From the NCBI RefSeq assembly GCF_000183385.1, contig NC_014760.1:682001-746000 (forward strand): a stretch of 64,000 bases of DNA. Direction: 5' to 3'. This DNA comes from Mycoplasmopsis bovis PG45. Its GTDB lineage: Bacteria > Bacillota_I > Bacilli_A > Mycoplasmatales > Metamycoplasmataceae. Position numbers and translations under genes: made by a program. Position 1 is the first letter of the stretch; every line of letters starts with the position of its first letter. Shown here piece after piece: positions 22,222 to 31,522 of the stretch. The notes under the pieces are model-generated. The model ran no database searches and had not been told where the DNA came from. It worked only from the letters and a program-made list of their open reading frames with translations.

Positions 22222-23466
22222 TTATTTTTTACAAAACTCCACTCACAATTCATGTGGAGTTTTGTAATTAAATTTCTTGAGCATTCGCTCATTATTATAC
22301 CAATCAATGAATCTATTTAGATGACGCTCAAGTTGCTTAAGCGTCATTTTCTTAACACTTTTCTCAAAATTTTCAAACATTTCAGTTTTAAGTACTGAGA
22401 AAAAGTATTCAATTTCTCTATTGTCAAGGGAATTACCAATTCTTGACATTGATACTTTTCCATTAAGTCTTTCAATTAACTGAAGATATTCTTTAGATGA
22501 ATATTGACTTCCGTGGTCAGAATGTATAACAAAATTTTTGGGAAAATTAACTTTTTTAATATTATCAATAACCAATGAATTATCATTGTACAAAGACAGG
22601 TTAAAACCTAAAATTTTTTTGGTTTTATGATGAATAACAGCCGACATATATACAAAATTTTGATCAACATCTATTGGCGAAGGTATGTATGTAACATCAG
22701 TAGCATAGATATCATTATATATACCATCATAGTCACGAGAAGCAATATTTTGAAACGTTACAGATACATTCTTAGATTCTTTTGTTCTTTTTGCTTTTCT
22801 TATTCTACAAACTAGTCCAAGTTTTTTCATTATTCTACCTAAAGTCCTATAATTAAGCTTTATTTGTTTATTTTTGCTAATATAAGCAGCCAATCTTTCT
22901 CTGCCGAAAATGCCTCCAGTTTCTTTAAAAGCTTGAACTACAGTGTTCTCTAATTCAAGATTCTTTTCTTTAATCATTTTCAATTTTTTTAGCTTTTTAT
23001 AGTATGTAGATTTTTTAATTTTAAGCAATGACATAATAACTTTATTCGATACCTTAAAGGGAAATGAATTCTTTATTTTGGTAACCGTTTCTTTAAATTT
23101 GTCCTTTTTTATCTTCTTAATTTCGTCATCTGTAGAAATTATTTTTATTATCTTTATCAAATCTTCTTTATTTAGATCATTTAAAAATTCATCTAATATT
23201 TCATCATTTGATTTTGTCTTTTTTGGCCTGCCGGAACCTTTACCTTTTTTAGGCGATCTTCCACTCATTGATTCTATGTTCATACCTAAATTATATCTTT
23301 TATACTTATTCACTAATCTCTTTCATTGATCGTCAGAAATGTGTTCTACATTTTTTATTTTCATCATTTCATTCAAAAAACATTTTTTAGTGAGTTCCCC
23401 AGATCTATATTTTTCGTATTTTTCAAACAAATATTTCCATTCATTAACACTTAACTGCTTAGCCAT
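22222..23466 (-). CDS. IS3-family transposase (single continuous frame)
   Basis: 414 aa DDE transposase. The N-terminal helix-turn-helix region includes LSVNEWKYLFEKYEKY and a second unit with the basic GKGSGRPKKTKS. The rve core follows: ATDVTYI (D), HSDHGSQYSS (D) and DNREIEYFFSVLKTE (E). Most IS3 members need a -1 frameshift between OrfA and OrfB; here both parts are one frame, with TGA Trp codons at QWKR and at 22243. The ATG 23466 is preceded by TGGAGATAAAA. All catalytic residues are present, so it may be active. Confidence 0.92.
22230..22268 (-). terminator. Hairpin at the end of the IS3 transposase gene
   Basis: ACAAAACTCCAC and GTGGAGTTTTGT form a perfect 12-bp stem that includes the last codons of the transposase. 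On the minus strand A/T-rich sequence follows. It probably ends transposase transcription or blocks read-through. The same hairpin is kept in the two shortened copies. Confidence 0.7.
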
Positions 23467-23529
23467 TTTTATCTCCAACAAAAAAACATCAGCAAATTTG
23501 CTGATGTCTACTTTTTTTGTCCTAGTGTA

Positions 23530-25224
23530 TTCTTAGCAGATAGAAATATTTTAGTAGATCAGTCTATGGCAGGCGATTTTAGATTTTTACAGAAAAAAAT
23601 GGTTAAAGTTGATCAAAAATTGTTATCCTCAAAAGAAAAATTAAATTCTTATGAAGTGTATTTATCTTTATATCAACAACTATTGGGCCAAAATAAAGAA
23701 GAATATTATAAGAAATTTGATAGGGATTTCTTTGATCTTATTATAGTTGATGAAGCACATAGAGGATCTGTAAAAGAAGATAGTAATTGAAGAGATATAC
23801 TTGAATATTTTGAATCAGCCACACAATTAGGAATGACAGCCACGCCAAAAAATGATGCTGATGGATCTAATCATGAATATTTCGGCGAACCAGTATATAC
23901 TTATTCTTTAAAACAAGGAATTGAAGATGGTTTTTTAGCTCCATATACTGTCAAAAGAATTAATTTAGATATAGATTTAACAGGTTATAGACCTGAAAAA
24001 AATGAAACAGATATATATGATAATTTAATTGAAGATAAAATATATACTCAAAAAGAATATGATAAAAAATTAATAATAGATAACAGAACAGAAATTGTTG
24101 CAAAATATGTATCTGATTTTTTAAAAGAGACTAATAATAGATATGCAAAAACAATTTTCTTTTGTCAAGATACAAATCATGCTGATAGATTAGCTCAAGA
24201 ACTTAGAAACCAAAATCAAGATATTGTCAAAAATGAAAGTCGATATGTAATGAGAATTACAGGAGATGATGATGAAGGCAAGGCACAGCTAGATAATTTT
24301 ATAGATCCCAACTCAAAATTCCCTACCTTAGTAACTACTTCAAAATTATTAACAACTGGAGTTAATGTTAGAACTTGTAAATTTATAGTCATTGATTCTA
24401 ATATTCAGTCAATGACAGAGTTTAAACAAATAATAGGTAGAGGTACAAGAATAAGTGAAAAACATAATAAACAGTTTTTTACTATTATTGATTTTAGATC
24501 TGTTACAAATAAATTTGCAGATCCTGATTTTGATGGTGATAATGCTAATATAGTATCAATTAGTAAGGATAAAATAAATATTGATCCAGTTGATTATAAT
24601 GAAGCATCAATGCTTGTTTGTGACCAACCGCCTATTGATTCAAAATCTTATAGTGATAAGAGATATAGGATAAATAATGTGGATGTTAATGTTATTAATG
24701 AGCAAATTCAATTTATAGATGAGAATGGTCAACTAATCACCACTTCTTTAATCGACTATACAAAAAGAACAATTCTAGGAGAATATGCTACACTTAGCAA
24801 TTTTCTTACTAGATGAAAAAAAGAAGATAGAAAAAATGTCATTTTAGAAGAATTAGAAAAAAAAGGAATTAATATAGAAGATCTAAGAAAGAAAAATAAA
24901 AATTATAAAGATTTAGATGAATTTGATCTTTTATTACAAATTGCTTACAATAAAGAGCCATTAACTAAAAAGCAAAGAATCCAAAATCTTAAAGATAGCA
25001 ATTTTTTACAAAATTATCAAAGCCCTGTTAAAGAAGTGTTAGAGATTTTAATTGCAAAATATTTAGATGGTGGAATTAAGGAAATTGAAGATATCCAAAT
25101 TCTTAGAACAAAAGAATTTGAAAAAATAGCCACCACAACAGAAATTATAAGAATGTTTGGCGGGAAATCACACTATTTAGAAATTGTCAAATCTCTATCA
25201 AAACAAATTTATTCAGATTACTAA
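23530..25224 (+). pseudogene. hsdR: Type I restriction enzyme HsdR, 3' part
   Basis: The remaining 564 codons of HsdR after the IS. LIIVDEAHRGS is the DEAD/DEAH Walker B, GMTATPK motif III, and IIGRGTRIS motif VI of the translocase; the C-terminal helical domain that contacts HsdM follows. An internal ATG (23566) could start a fragment lacking the nuclease and Walker A, but it could not be functional. The stop lies 13 bases before hsdM, whose ribosome site AAAGGAG is intact. Confidence 0.93.
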
Positions 25225-25237
25225 AGGAGTACAACAA

Positions 25238-26689
25238 ATGTCAGTAGACACTTTTATAAACAGAATAAGAAATATAACTAGACAAGACCCGGGTATTAAT
25301 GGTGATGCTCAAAGAATCGAACAAATGTCATGATTACTTTTTTTAAAAATATATGACAGCAAAGATAAGATATGAGAAATGGAAGATGATAGCTATAAAT
25401 CTATTATCCCTGATAACTTAAAATGAAGCAATTGAGGTTCTGGTTCAAATTCAATTACAGGTGATGAATTATTAAATTTTGTTAACAATGAGCTTTTAAA
25501 AACTTTAAAAGAAATAAAAATTAACCCCGATATGCCTTTTAGAAAACAAATTGTTAAGTCTGCGTTTGAAGATATTAGCAACTATATGAAAGATGGTACT
25601 CTACTAAGACAGGTTATAAATGTAATTGATGAATTGAATTTTGACAATATTAAAGAGATACATCTATTTAATGATATATATGAAACTATATTAAAAAAAA
25701 TTCAAGAAGGTGGTTCTGGTGAATTTTATACTCCGAGAGCCTTAACTGATTTTATAGCTGAAATATTAGACCCAAAATTAGGTCAAACTATGGCAGATTT
25801 GGCATGTGGAACCGGTGGATTTCTAACTTCTTTTTTAAATAGAGTAAATGAACAAAAAAATACTCTTGAGGATATTAAAAAATACTCTCAATCCGTTTAT
25901 GGAATTGAAAAGAAGGGATTTCCTTATTTACTAGCTGTTATAAATCTTTTCTTGCACAATGTTGACGATCCTAATTTATTGCATGGAAATTCACTAGAAA
26001 AAAATGTAAAAGATTATAGCGAGGATGAAAAATTTGATTTAATAATGATGAATCCTCCTTTTGGAGGTTCTGAGCAAAAAATAATTCAAAGTAATTTTCC
26101 AAAAGATCTAAGAAGCGCAGAAACAGCTGATCTTTTTATGCTGGTTATTATGCATAGATTAAAAATGGGTGGGAAAGCTGCTGTTATATTGCCAGATGGT
26201 TTTTTGTTTGGCACAGGAGCACAAAAAAATATTAAGAAAAAATTGTTCTCTGAGTTTAATGTTCATACAATAATAAGATTACCAAAAACGGTATTTAGCC
26301 CATACACTGATATTAATACTAATATTATTTTCTTTGATAATAATGGTTCTACAAAAAGTACATGATTTTATAGATTGGATATGCCAGAAAATCAAAAAAA
26401 CTTCTCTAAAACAAAGCCTATGGTATCAAAACATTTAGATCCTATAAGACAATGATGAAATAATAGAAATGAAATTATAGAAGATACTTTTTATAAATCA
26501 AAACAATTCAGTATCAGTGAGATTGAAGAATTAGATTATAACTTGAATCAATGCGGTTATTTAGAACAATCTGAAGAAGTACTTGAACCAATGGAACTTA
26601 TCAAACAATATTATGATAGGAGAACTGAATTAAATAATAAGATTGATAATGTCATATCTGAAATTATAAAAATATTGGAGAAAAAGTAA
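25238..26689 (+). CDS. hsdM: Type I DNA methyltransferase subunit HsdM
   Basis: 483 aa N6-adenine methyltransferase subunit. An N-terminal helical domain is followed by GSGEFYTPRALTDFIAEIL, AdoMet motif I MADLACGTGGFL, and the catalytic NPPF in LIMMNPPFGGSEQK. It methylates the sequence chosen by HsdS and forms M2S. The ATG follows AAAGGAGTACAAC. Its stop overlaps the hsdS start (TAATG), so the two are coupled. Six or more TGA Trp codons lie inside. It appears intact although hsdR is broken. Confidence 0.95.
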
Positions 26690-28206
26690 TGACAGCTGAC
26701 CAATTAAGGAAAAGTATTTTACAATGAGCAATTCGCGGCAAATTGACTAAACAAAATTCTGATGAATCAGCTGCTGATTTATTAAATGAAATTAGGTCAG
26801 AAAAGCAAAAACTAATAGAAGAAAACAAAGTTAAAAAGATGGATCTGATTAATTCTTTTATATACAAAAACCCTGGTGATAATTGTTATTATGAGAAGTT
26901 TGAAGATGGCAGGGAAGAAAAAATAGAAGTTCCATTTGAAATACCAGATAATTGGAGATGAGTAAGAATAAATTGTGCGTATCAATATATTCCGACAGGT
27001 GTTAAAAAATATTCAGGAAGCAAAAAATACTTCTCAACTGGCTCTATAAATTATGACAACATTACTCCTGAACAAGAATGTTTATTTAATGGCAGACCAA
27101 CAAGAGCCAATAGAATTGTTTACTATAATCAAATTATAGAAGCCAGGATGATAAACACAAATAAGGCAACAATAATCGACGAGAGATTAGATGGTCAGTT
27201 AGTTTCAACAGGCTTTTTTTGCTACCAAGTTGTTTTAGGAGAAATAGAATATCTTAAAATTATTTTTGATTCACATTATTTTAAAAAAACAAAGAATAGT
27301 TTGTGCACTGGCACAACTCAAAAAAGTATAAACGATGAAAATCTTAGTAAAATACTAGTTCCACTTGCTCCATTGGAAGAACAACGAAGAATTGTAGAAT
27401 TGATACATAAATTAGATTCACTAATTGGTAAATACTCTAAATTTGAAATTGAATTATCAGAACTAGAAGAAGAATTACCAACTAAACTTGAAAAATCAAT
27501 TATTAATTACGCCATGAAAGGCAAACTTGTTAAACAAGATCAAAATAATGATTCTGTAGATAATTTAATAAATGAAATTTATAAAGAAAAACAAAAACTT
27601 GTTGAACAAGGAAAACTTAAAAAAGCAGATTTAAACAATTTAATTATTTATAAAAATGATAATGATAACTCATATTATGAGAATCAGAGCACTAAACCAT
27701 ATATAAAATTAGGTAATATTGCAGAGTTATATACAGGTGATAGTATTAATAAAACATTTAAGAAAAAATTTTTGTCAGCATTTTCAGAACTAAGCTATAT
27801 AAGTACTAAAGATGTAGGGTTCGACAAGGAAATTTCATATGATAATGGTGTTTGAATACCTGAAAATTTTAAAAATGAATATAAAATTGCTCCTAAAAAT
27901 TCTATACTTCTTTGTATAGAGGGTGGAAGCGCAGGAAGAAAAATGGCTATAACAAAAAGAGATGTAGCTTTTGGAAATAAATTATGTTGCATTAATTCAA
28001 ATAACTTATCAAACAAATTTCTATCTTACTTTTTTCAATGTGATACATTTAAAAATATGTTTAATTCAAAAACAAAAGGTATTATAAGTGGTATAAGTCT
28101 ATCTAATTTAAAAAGTATAGAAATCCCTATATTTTCAGGAACATATCAAGAAAAGCTAATAAATAAATTAAATTTAATAGGTACAATAATTAAAAAACTT
28201 TGTTAA
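26689..28206 (+). CDS. hsdS: Type I specificity subunit HsdS (expressed copy)
   Basis: 505 aa. The start MTADQLRKSILQWAIRGKL is followed by a conserved segment ending YYEKFEDG, target-recognition domain 1, the central conserved helix region (about residues 275-335), target-recognition domain 2, and a short C-terminal helix. Each domain chooses one half of the bipartite DNA target. Bases 27518-27683 are repeated perfectly in inverted orientation in the silent hsdS at 29396-30712, so the second domain should be exchangeable by inversion. Confidence 0.94.
26881..26906 (+). repeat. Short hsdS repeat before recognition domain 1
   Basis: These 26 bases, with core TATTATGAGAAGTTTGAA, occur in inverted orientation at 30759-30784, at the start of the silent hsdS. 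A variant of the core also stands at the middle boundary of the silent hsdS (29949-29966), and its first half at the middle of the expressed one (about 27673-27683). It marks the upstream edge of each recognition domain and is a candidate crossover site. Confidence 0.75.
27518..27683 (+). repeat. 166-bp inverted repeat, left arm (in hsdS)
   Basis: Identical, by eye, to the complement of 29958-30123. It encodes the central conserved region GKLVKQDQNNDSVDNLI to NDNDNSYYE. The sequence diverges at once after TATTATGAGAA, where the second recognition domain begins. Confidence 0.9.
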
Positions 28207-28430
28207 GTTTTTTGACATTTATAAAATGCATTGAATAATTTGATTTCTTTGTTTTTTAATTTTAAAGCCCTAGCTGCCCAATATTTTCCCTCAACGACAT
28301 TTTTAAAATCATATTTTTACCTATTATTTTAGCTTTTGTTTTTCCTGTATTGTCAAAAATTTCCCATTGTGAACGATATTTATAGATAATTTTAAATTGA
28401 ATGCTTAAAAATTTTTCAATTTAGGGTTTA
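28207..28430 (-). pseudogene. Possible degenerate gene fragment in the hsd inversion segment
   Basis: On the minus strand two joined frames give a protein-like stretch of about 90 residues (IIYKYRSQWEIFDNTGKTK, then after one frameshift GKYWAARALKLKNKEIKLF) ending in a stop at about 28207. No start codon with a ribosome site is visible. I do not recognise the family. It may be a remnant, or chance. Confidence 0.3.
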
Positions 28431-28507
28431 ATTTTCTTATAGTATTAATCCGGCCATTACATCAAAAATTACCATTTTGCAATAGTATAAAACCGATGAC
28501 AGTATAA

Positions 28508-28536
28508 ACAAAAACGAGAGAAACACTCGTTTTTGT
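28508..28536 (-). terminator. Terminator of the recombinase gene
   Basis: ACAAAAACGAG and CTCGTTTTTGT form an 11-bp stem with a seven-base loop. It lies at the recombinase stop codon. Confidence 0.7.
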
Positions 28537-29334
28537 TTACCAGTCTACAACAGAATCTATTATTTTTTGTTGCTCGGAAAAAGTTTTTCTTAAATAAATC
28601 CTTGTGGTTTCTATGCTTTCATGACCCATAATGTCCGCCAAAAGGGATATGTCATTAAATTTTTCTAAAAAATTTTTTGCATATAAATGTCTAAATGAAT
28701 GCGGGTATACTACGTTTGTGTCTAATCCAAATTTTTTTGCAAATTTTTTCAGCCCCTGTGACACACCTCTGGAACTTATAGAATTATTATATTTGTTTAA
28801 AAACAGATAACCAGAATCTCTTTTTTCTTCTAATAATCATTTTTTTAATGATAAAGATAATTTGCTTGGTATATATAGTCTTCTAGTTTTCCCGCTTTTT
28901 GAATAAACATCAAAATACCCTAATTGAATATGTTCTATTTTAATTTTTATTAGTTCACTTATTCTAGCCCCTGTTGCAGCTAAAAATCATACAATATAGT
29001 ATCACTTATAAAAACCTGTTATTTTTAGTTTTCTTTTAAAAAATAAATAGTCAGCATTACTTATAACATTTTCCAAATATGATTTATTTTGTATTTTAAT
29101 TGCTCTTATTTTTAAATCTATCTTATTAATAAACTCAAGATATCTATTTATGCTTTGGATTCTTAAATTAACTGTTTTAGGTTTAAAATTGTCTATTAAA
29201 AAATTTTTATATTTTAAAAGATTATCATAATTTAATTTGTAATTATTTACAAAATAATTAACACCGTATAAATAAGAGTTTATAGTGTTATCTGATAATC
29301 CTTGATGTTTTAAATATGTTCTAAATCTTTTCAT
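28537..29334 (-). CDS. Tyrosine site-specific recombinase (hsd inversion)
   Basis: 265 aa integrase of the XerC/D class. The N-terminal SAM-like DNA-binding domain starts MKRFRTYLKHQGLSDNTINS. Catalytic residues are visible: Arg in ATGARISELI, HxxR in HSFRHLYAK, His in MGHESIETTRIYLR and Tyr in the same segment. A TGA at about 29002 is Trp. It lies between two inverted hsdS genes, as the hsd recombinases of other mycoplasmas do, so it is the likely catalyst of hsdS inversion. It would itself be inverted with the segment. Confidence 0.92.
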
Positions 29335-29395
29335 TTTTACACCGTCCTTTTAATAGATAGTGTAAATAAAAAAGTACTTACTTCAAGTTATGATT

Positions 29396-30712
29396 TTATA
29401 AATTTTTTAGTAATTTTTGTATTTTTGTTATATTTTCTACAATTCTTTGTTGTTCCTTCAATGGTGGAATGGGGATTAATAACTTTGATAAACTTTTAGT
29501 ATTCAAAGTGCCACCTTTAATAGCCTCTTTCTTATCACCAAATTGAGAAAAAATAGGTAAAAATAGCATCAAAAAATCTCTAAATAGATTATTTTTATCA
29601 AAGTAGGGGTATATAGATATTATTCCTTCATTATGCACAGCATCAATTCCTAAGATAGATGTTTTACCCACAGTTAATTTAAAACTCATAATAAGAGTTT
29701 CTTTTTTAACTAAATTATTATTAAAATATGAAGATAATGCCTTTTTAGAAATAAACTTTTTAGTTGATTTAATCTTTGAATTTTTAATCATATCTGAAAT
29801 TGAAACTCACGGTATCTTCCCATTCCAAAAACTCAAATCATTTGTAGGTGGTGTTTTGCCTATTTTAAAGTTAACAACCTTGTTAAAGCGAGATCAAATT
29901 CAATTATATGGAATTTCAAATGGAACTTCTATTTTTTCTTCCCTGCCATTTTCAAACTTCTCATAATATGAGTTATCATTATCATTTTTATAAATAATTA
30001 AATTGTTTAAATCTGCTTTTTTAAGTTTTCCTTGTTCAACAAGTTTTTGTTTTTCTTTATAAATTTCATTTATTAAATTATCTACAGAATCATTATTTTG
30101 ATCTTGTTTAACAAGTTTGCCTTCCATAGCATAATTAATAATTGAGTTTTCAAGTTTCTTAGGTAATTCATTTCTTAATAGTTCTAACTCGCTGAATAAT
30201 TCAGAATATATTGCTATAAGCGGCTCTAATACTTCAATAGTTCTTACTATATTTCTTTGAATTTCAATATTTGGAATAAGTAAGGAAATTTCTACTATTT
30301 TTTTCATATCAGGATGTTGAATTGATGAACCTTTAAAGTATTGTTGTATAAGATCGCTTTGCTCTAACAAACAATAATATATGTATTTTGAATCATAAAG
30401 ATTGTTATCTTGAGATTCCATTAGTATATTTAAACTATCTATAAAATAGCCACTATGATATTTAATTATTGCTGAGCCACCTGTCGGTATTGTTATTACT
30501 TTGCCAAAATTAACTCTATTATCATCAAGCTCAATATTACAAAAACCATCTAATTTACCTGTTGAAAGAAGTCGTACCTTACCGTTGTTATCCTTTTTTA
30601 TAGAATTTAATTCTTCGCTTGAAATGTGTTTATATTTTAAAACTTTGCTTTGCTTGTGTTTTTCCACACCCTTAAATCTCTTATCAAAATAAACTACTTG
30701 TCATAGGCTCAT
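29396..30712 (-). CDS. hsdS: Second hsdS, silent and 5'-truncated
   Basis: HsdS-type protein in the opposite orientation to hsdRMS. It carries a first recognition domain (about 30750-30190), the shared central region, a second recognition domain and the C-terminal helix PPLKEQQRIVENITKIQKLL. The open frame reaches up to about 30805 and includes YYEKFEE, but the first roughly 55 codons (MTADQL...) and a promoter are missing. Next to it lies a shortened IS3 copy from 30828. Possible starts are ATG 30712 or GTG 30667, neither with a good ribosome site. Best seen as a donor cassette. Confidence 0.82.
29958..30123 (-). repeat. 166-bp inverted repeat, right arm (in silent hsdS)
   Basis: Complement of 27518-27683. 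The two arms are about 2.27 kb apart and enclose hsdS domain 2, the recombinase and the other domain 2. Recombination between them would invert that segment. Confidence 0.9.
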
Positions 30713-30758
30713 TAGTTTAATTGATATTTTTTGATTATCTTTAGATTTATTATTAATT

Positions 30759-30784
30759 TCTTCAAACTTCTCATAATAACAATT
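30759..30784 (-). repeat. Short hsdS repeat, inverted copy
   Basis: Complement identical to 26881-26906. It stands at the first surviving codons of the silent hsdS, ahead of its first recognition domain. Confidence 0.75.
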
Positions 30785-30827
30785 ATAGGTGACATTTTTT
30801 TTATTTTATTTATGAGTCTTTATATAA

Positions 30828-31404
30828 TAAACTATGACAATAAAAATAGACATTAAATTTTTATTTTTTACAAAACTCCACTCACAATTCATGTGGAGTT
30901 TTGTAATTAAATTTCTTGAGCATTCGCTCATTATTATGCCAATCAATGAATCTATTTAGATGACGCTCAAGTTCCTTAAACGTCATTTTCTTAACACTTT
31001 TCTCAAAATTTTAAAACATTTCAGTTTTAAGTACTGAGAAAAAGTATTCAATTTCTCTATTGTCAAGGGAATTACCAATTCTCGACATTGATACTTTTCT
31101 GTTAAGTCTTTCAATCAACTGAAGATATTCTTTAGATGAATACTGACTTCCGTGGTCAGAATGTGTTACAAAATTTTTAGGAAAATTAACTTTCTTAATG
31201 TTATCAATAAATCTTCTTTATTTAGATCATTTAAAAATTCATCCAATATTTCATCATTTGATTTTGTCTTTTTTGGCCTGCCTGAGCCTTTGTATTTTTG
31301 GGCGATATCCCACTCATTGATTCTATGTTCATACCTAAATTATATCTTTCATACTTATCTACTAATCTCTGTCATTGGTCATTTGAAATGTGTTAACATT
31401 TTTT
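30828..31404 (-). mobile_element. IS3 deletion derivative, truncated at one end
   Basis: Matches the complete element at 22189. The left end is TAAACTATGACA (one change in the terminal repeat). After about 380 bases the sequence jumps, at TTATCAATAAATCTTC, across roughly 590 bases of the transposase core. Homology stops near 31404, so the other terminal repeat is lost. The transposase frame is broken several times. It shares its internal junction with the copy at 39177-39924. Confidence 0.85.
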
Positions 31405-31522
31405 CCTACGTTTCCCAGTTTAAGCATAAAACAAGAAAACATAATTATTTTTTTAAACACAAAAACCCCCCATTCCGTTACTTTTTAATCTGGGTTGGGA
31501 GTTCAAAAAATGTTTAATAACT

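Larger units (their letters stand above)
22189..23529 (-). mobile_element. IS3-family insertion sequence, complete, inside hsdR
   Basis: 1341-bp element. Its ends are TAAACTAGGACA on the left and, as complement, TACACTAGGACA on the right. The flanking TTC (22186-22188 and 23530-23532) is a 3-bp target duplication, typical of IS3. It contains one long transposase gene. Two shortened relatives are at 30828-31404 and 39177-39924. Confidence 0.92.

Noticed and set aside
31450-31510. Terminator after the protease gene (CCCAACCC with GGGGGGTT)
   Set aside because: Stem is short with a loop of about 20 bases; possible but too weak to list.
31152-31517. Plus-strand frame of 121 codons
   Set aside because: Antisense of the decayed IS3 copy; not a gene.
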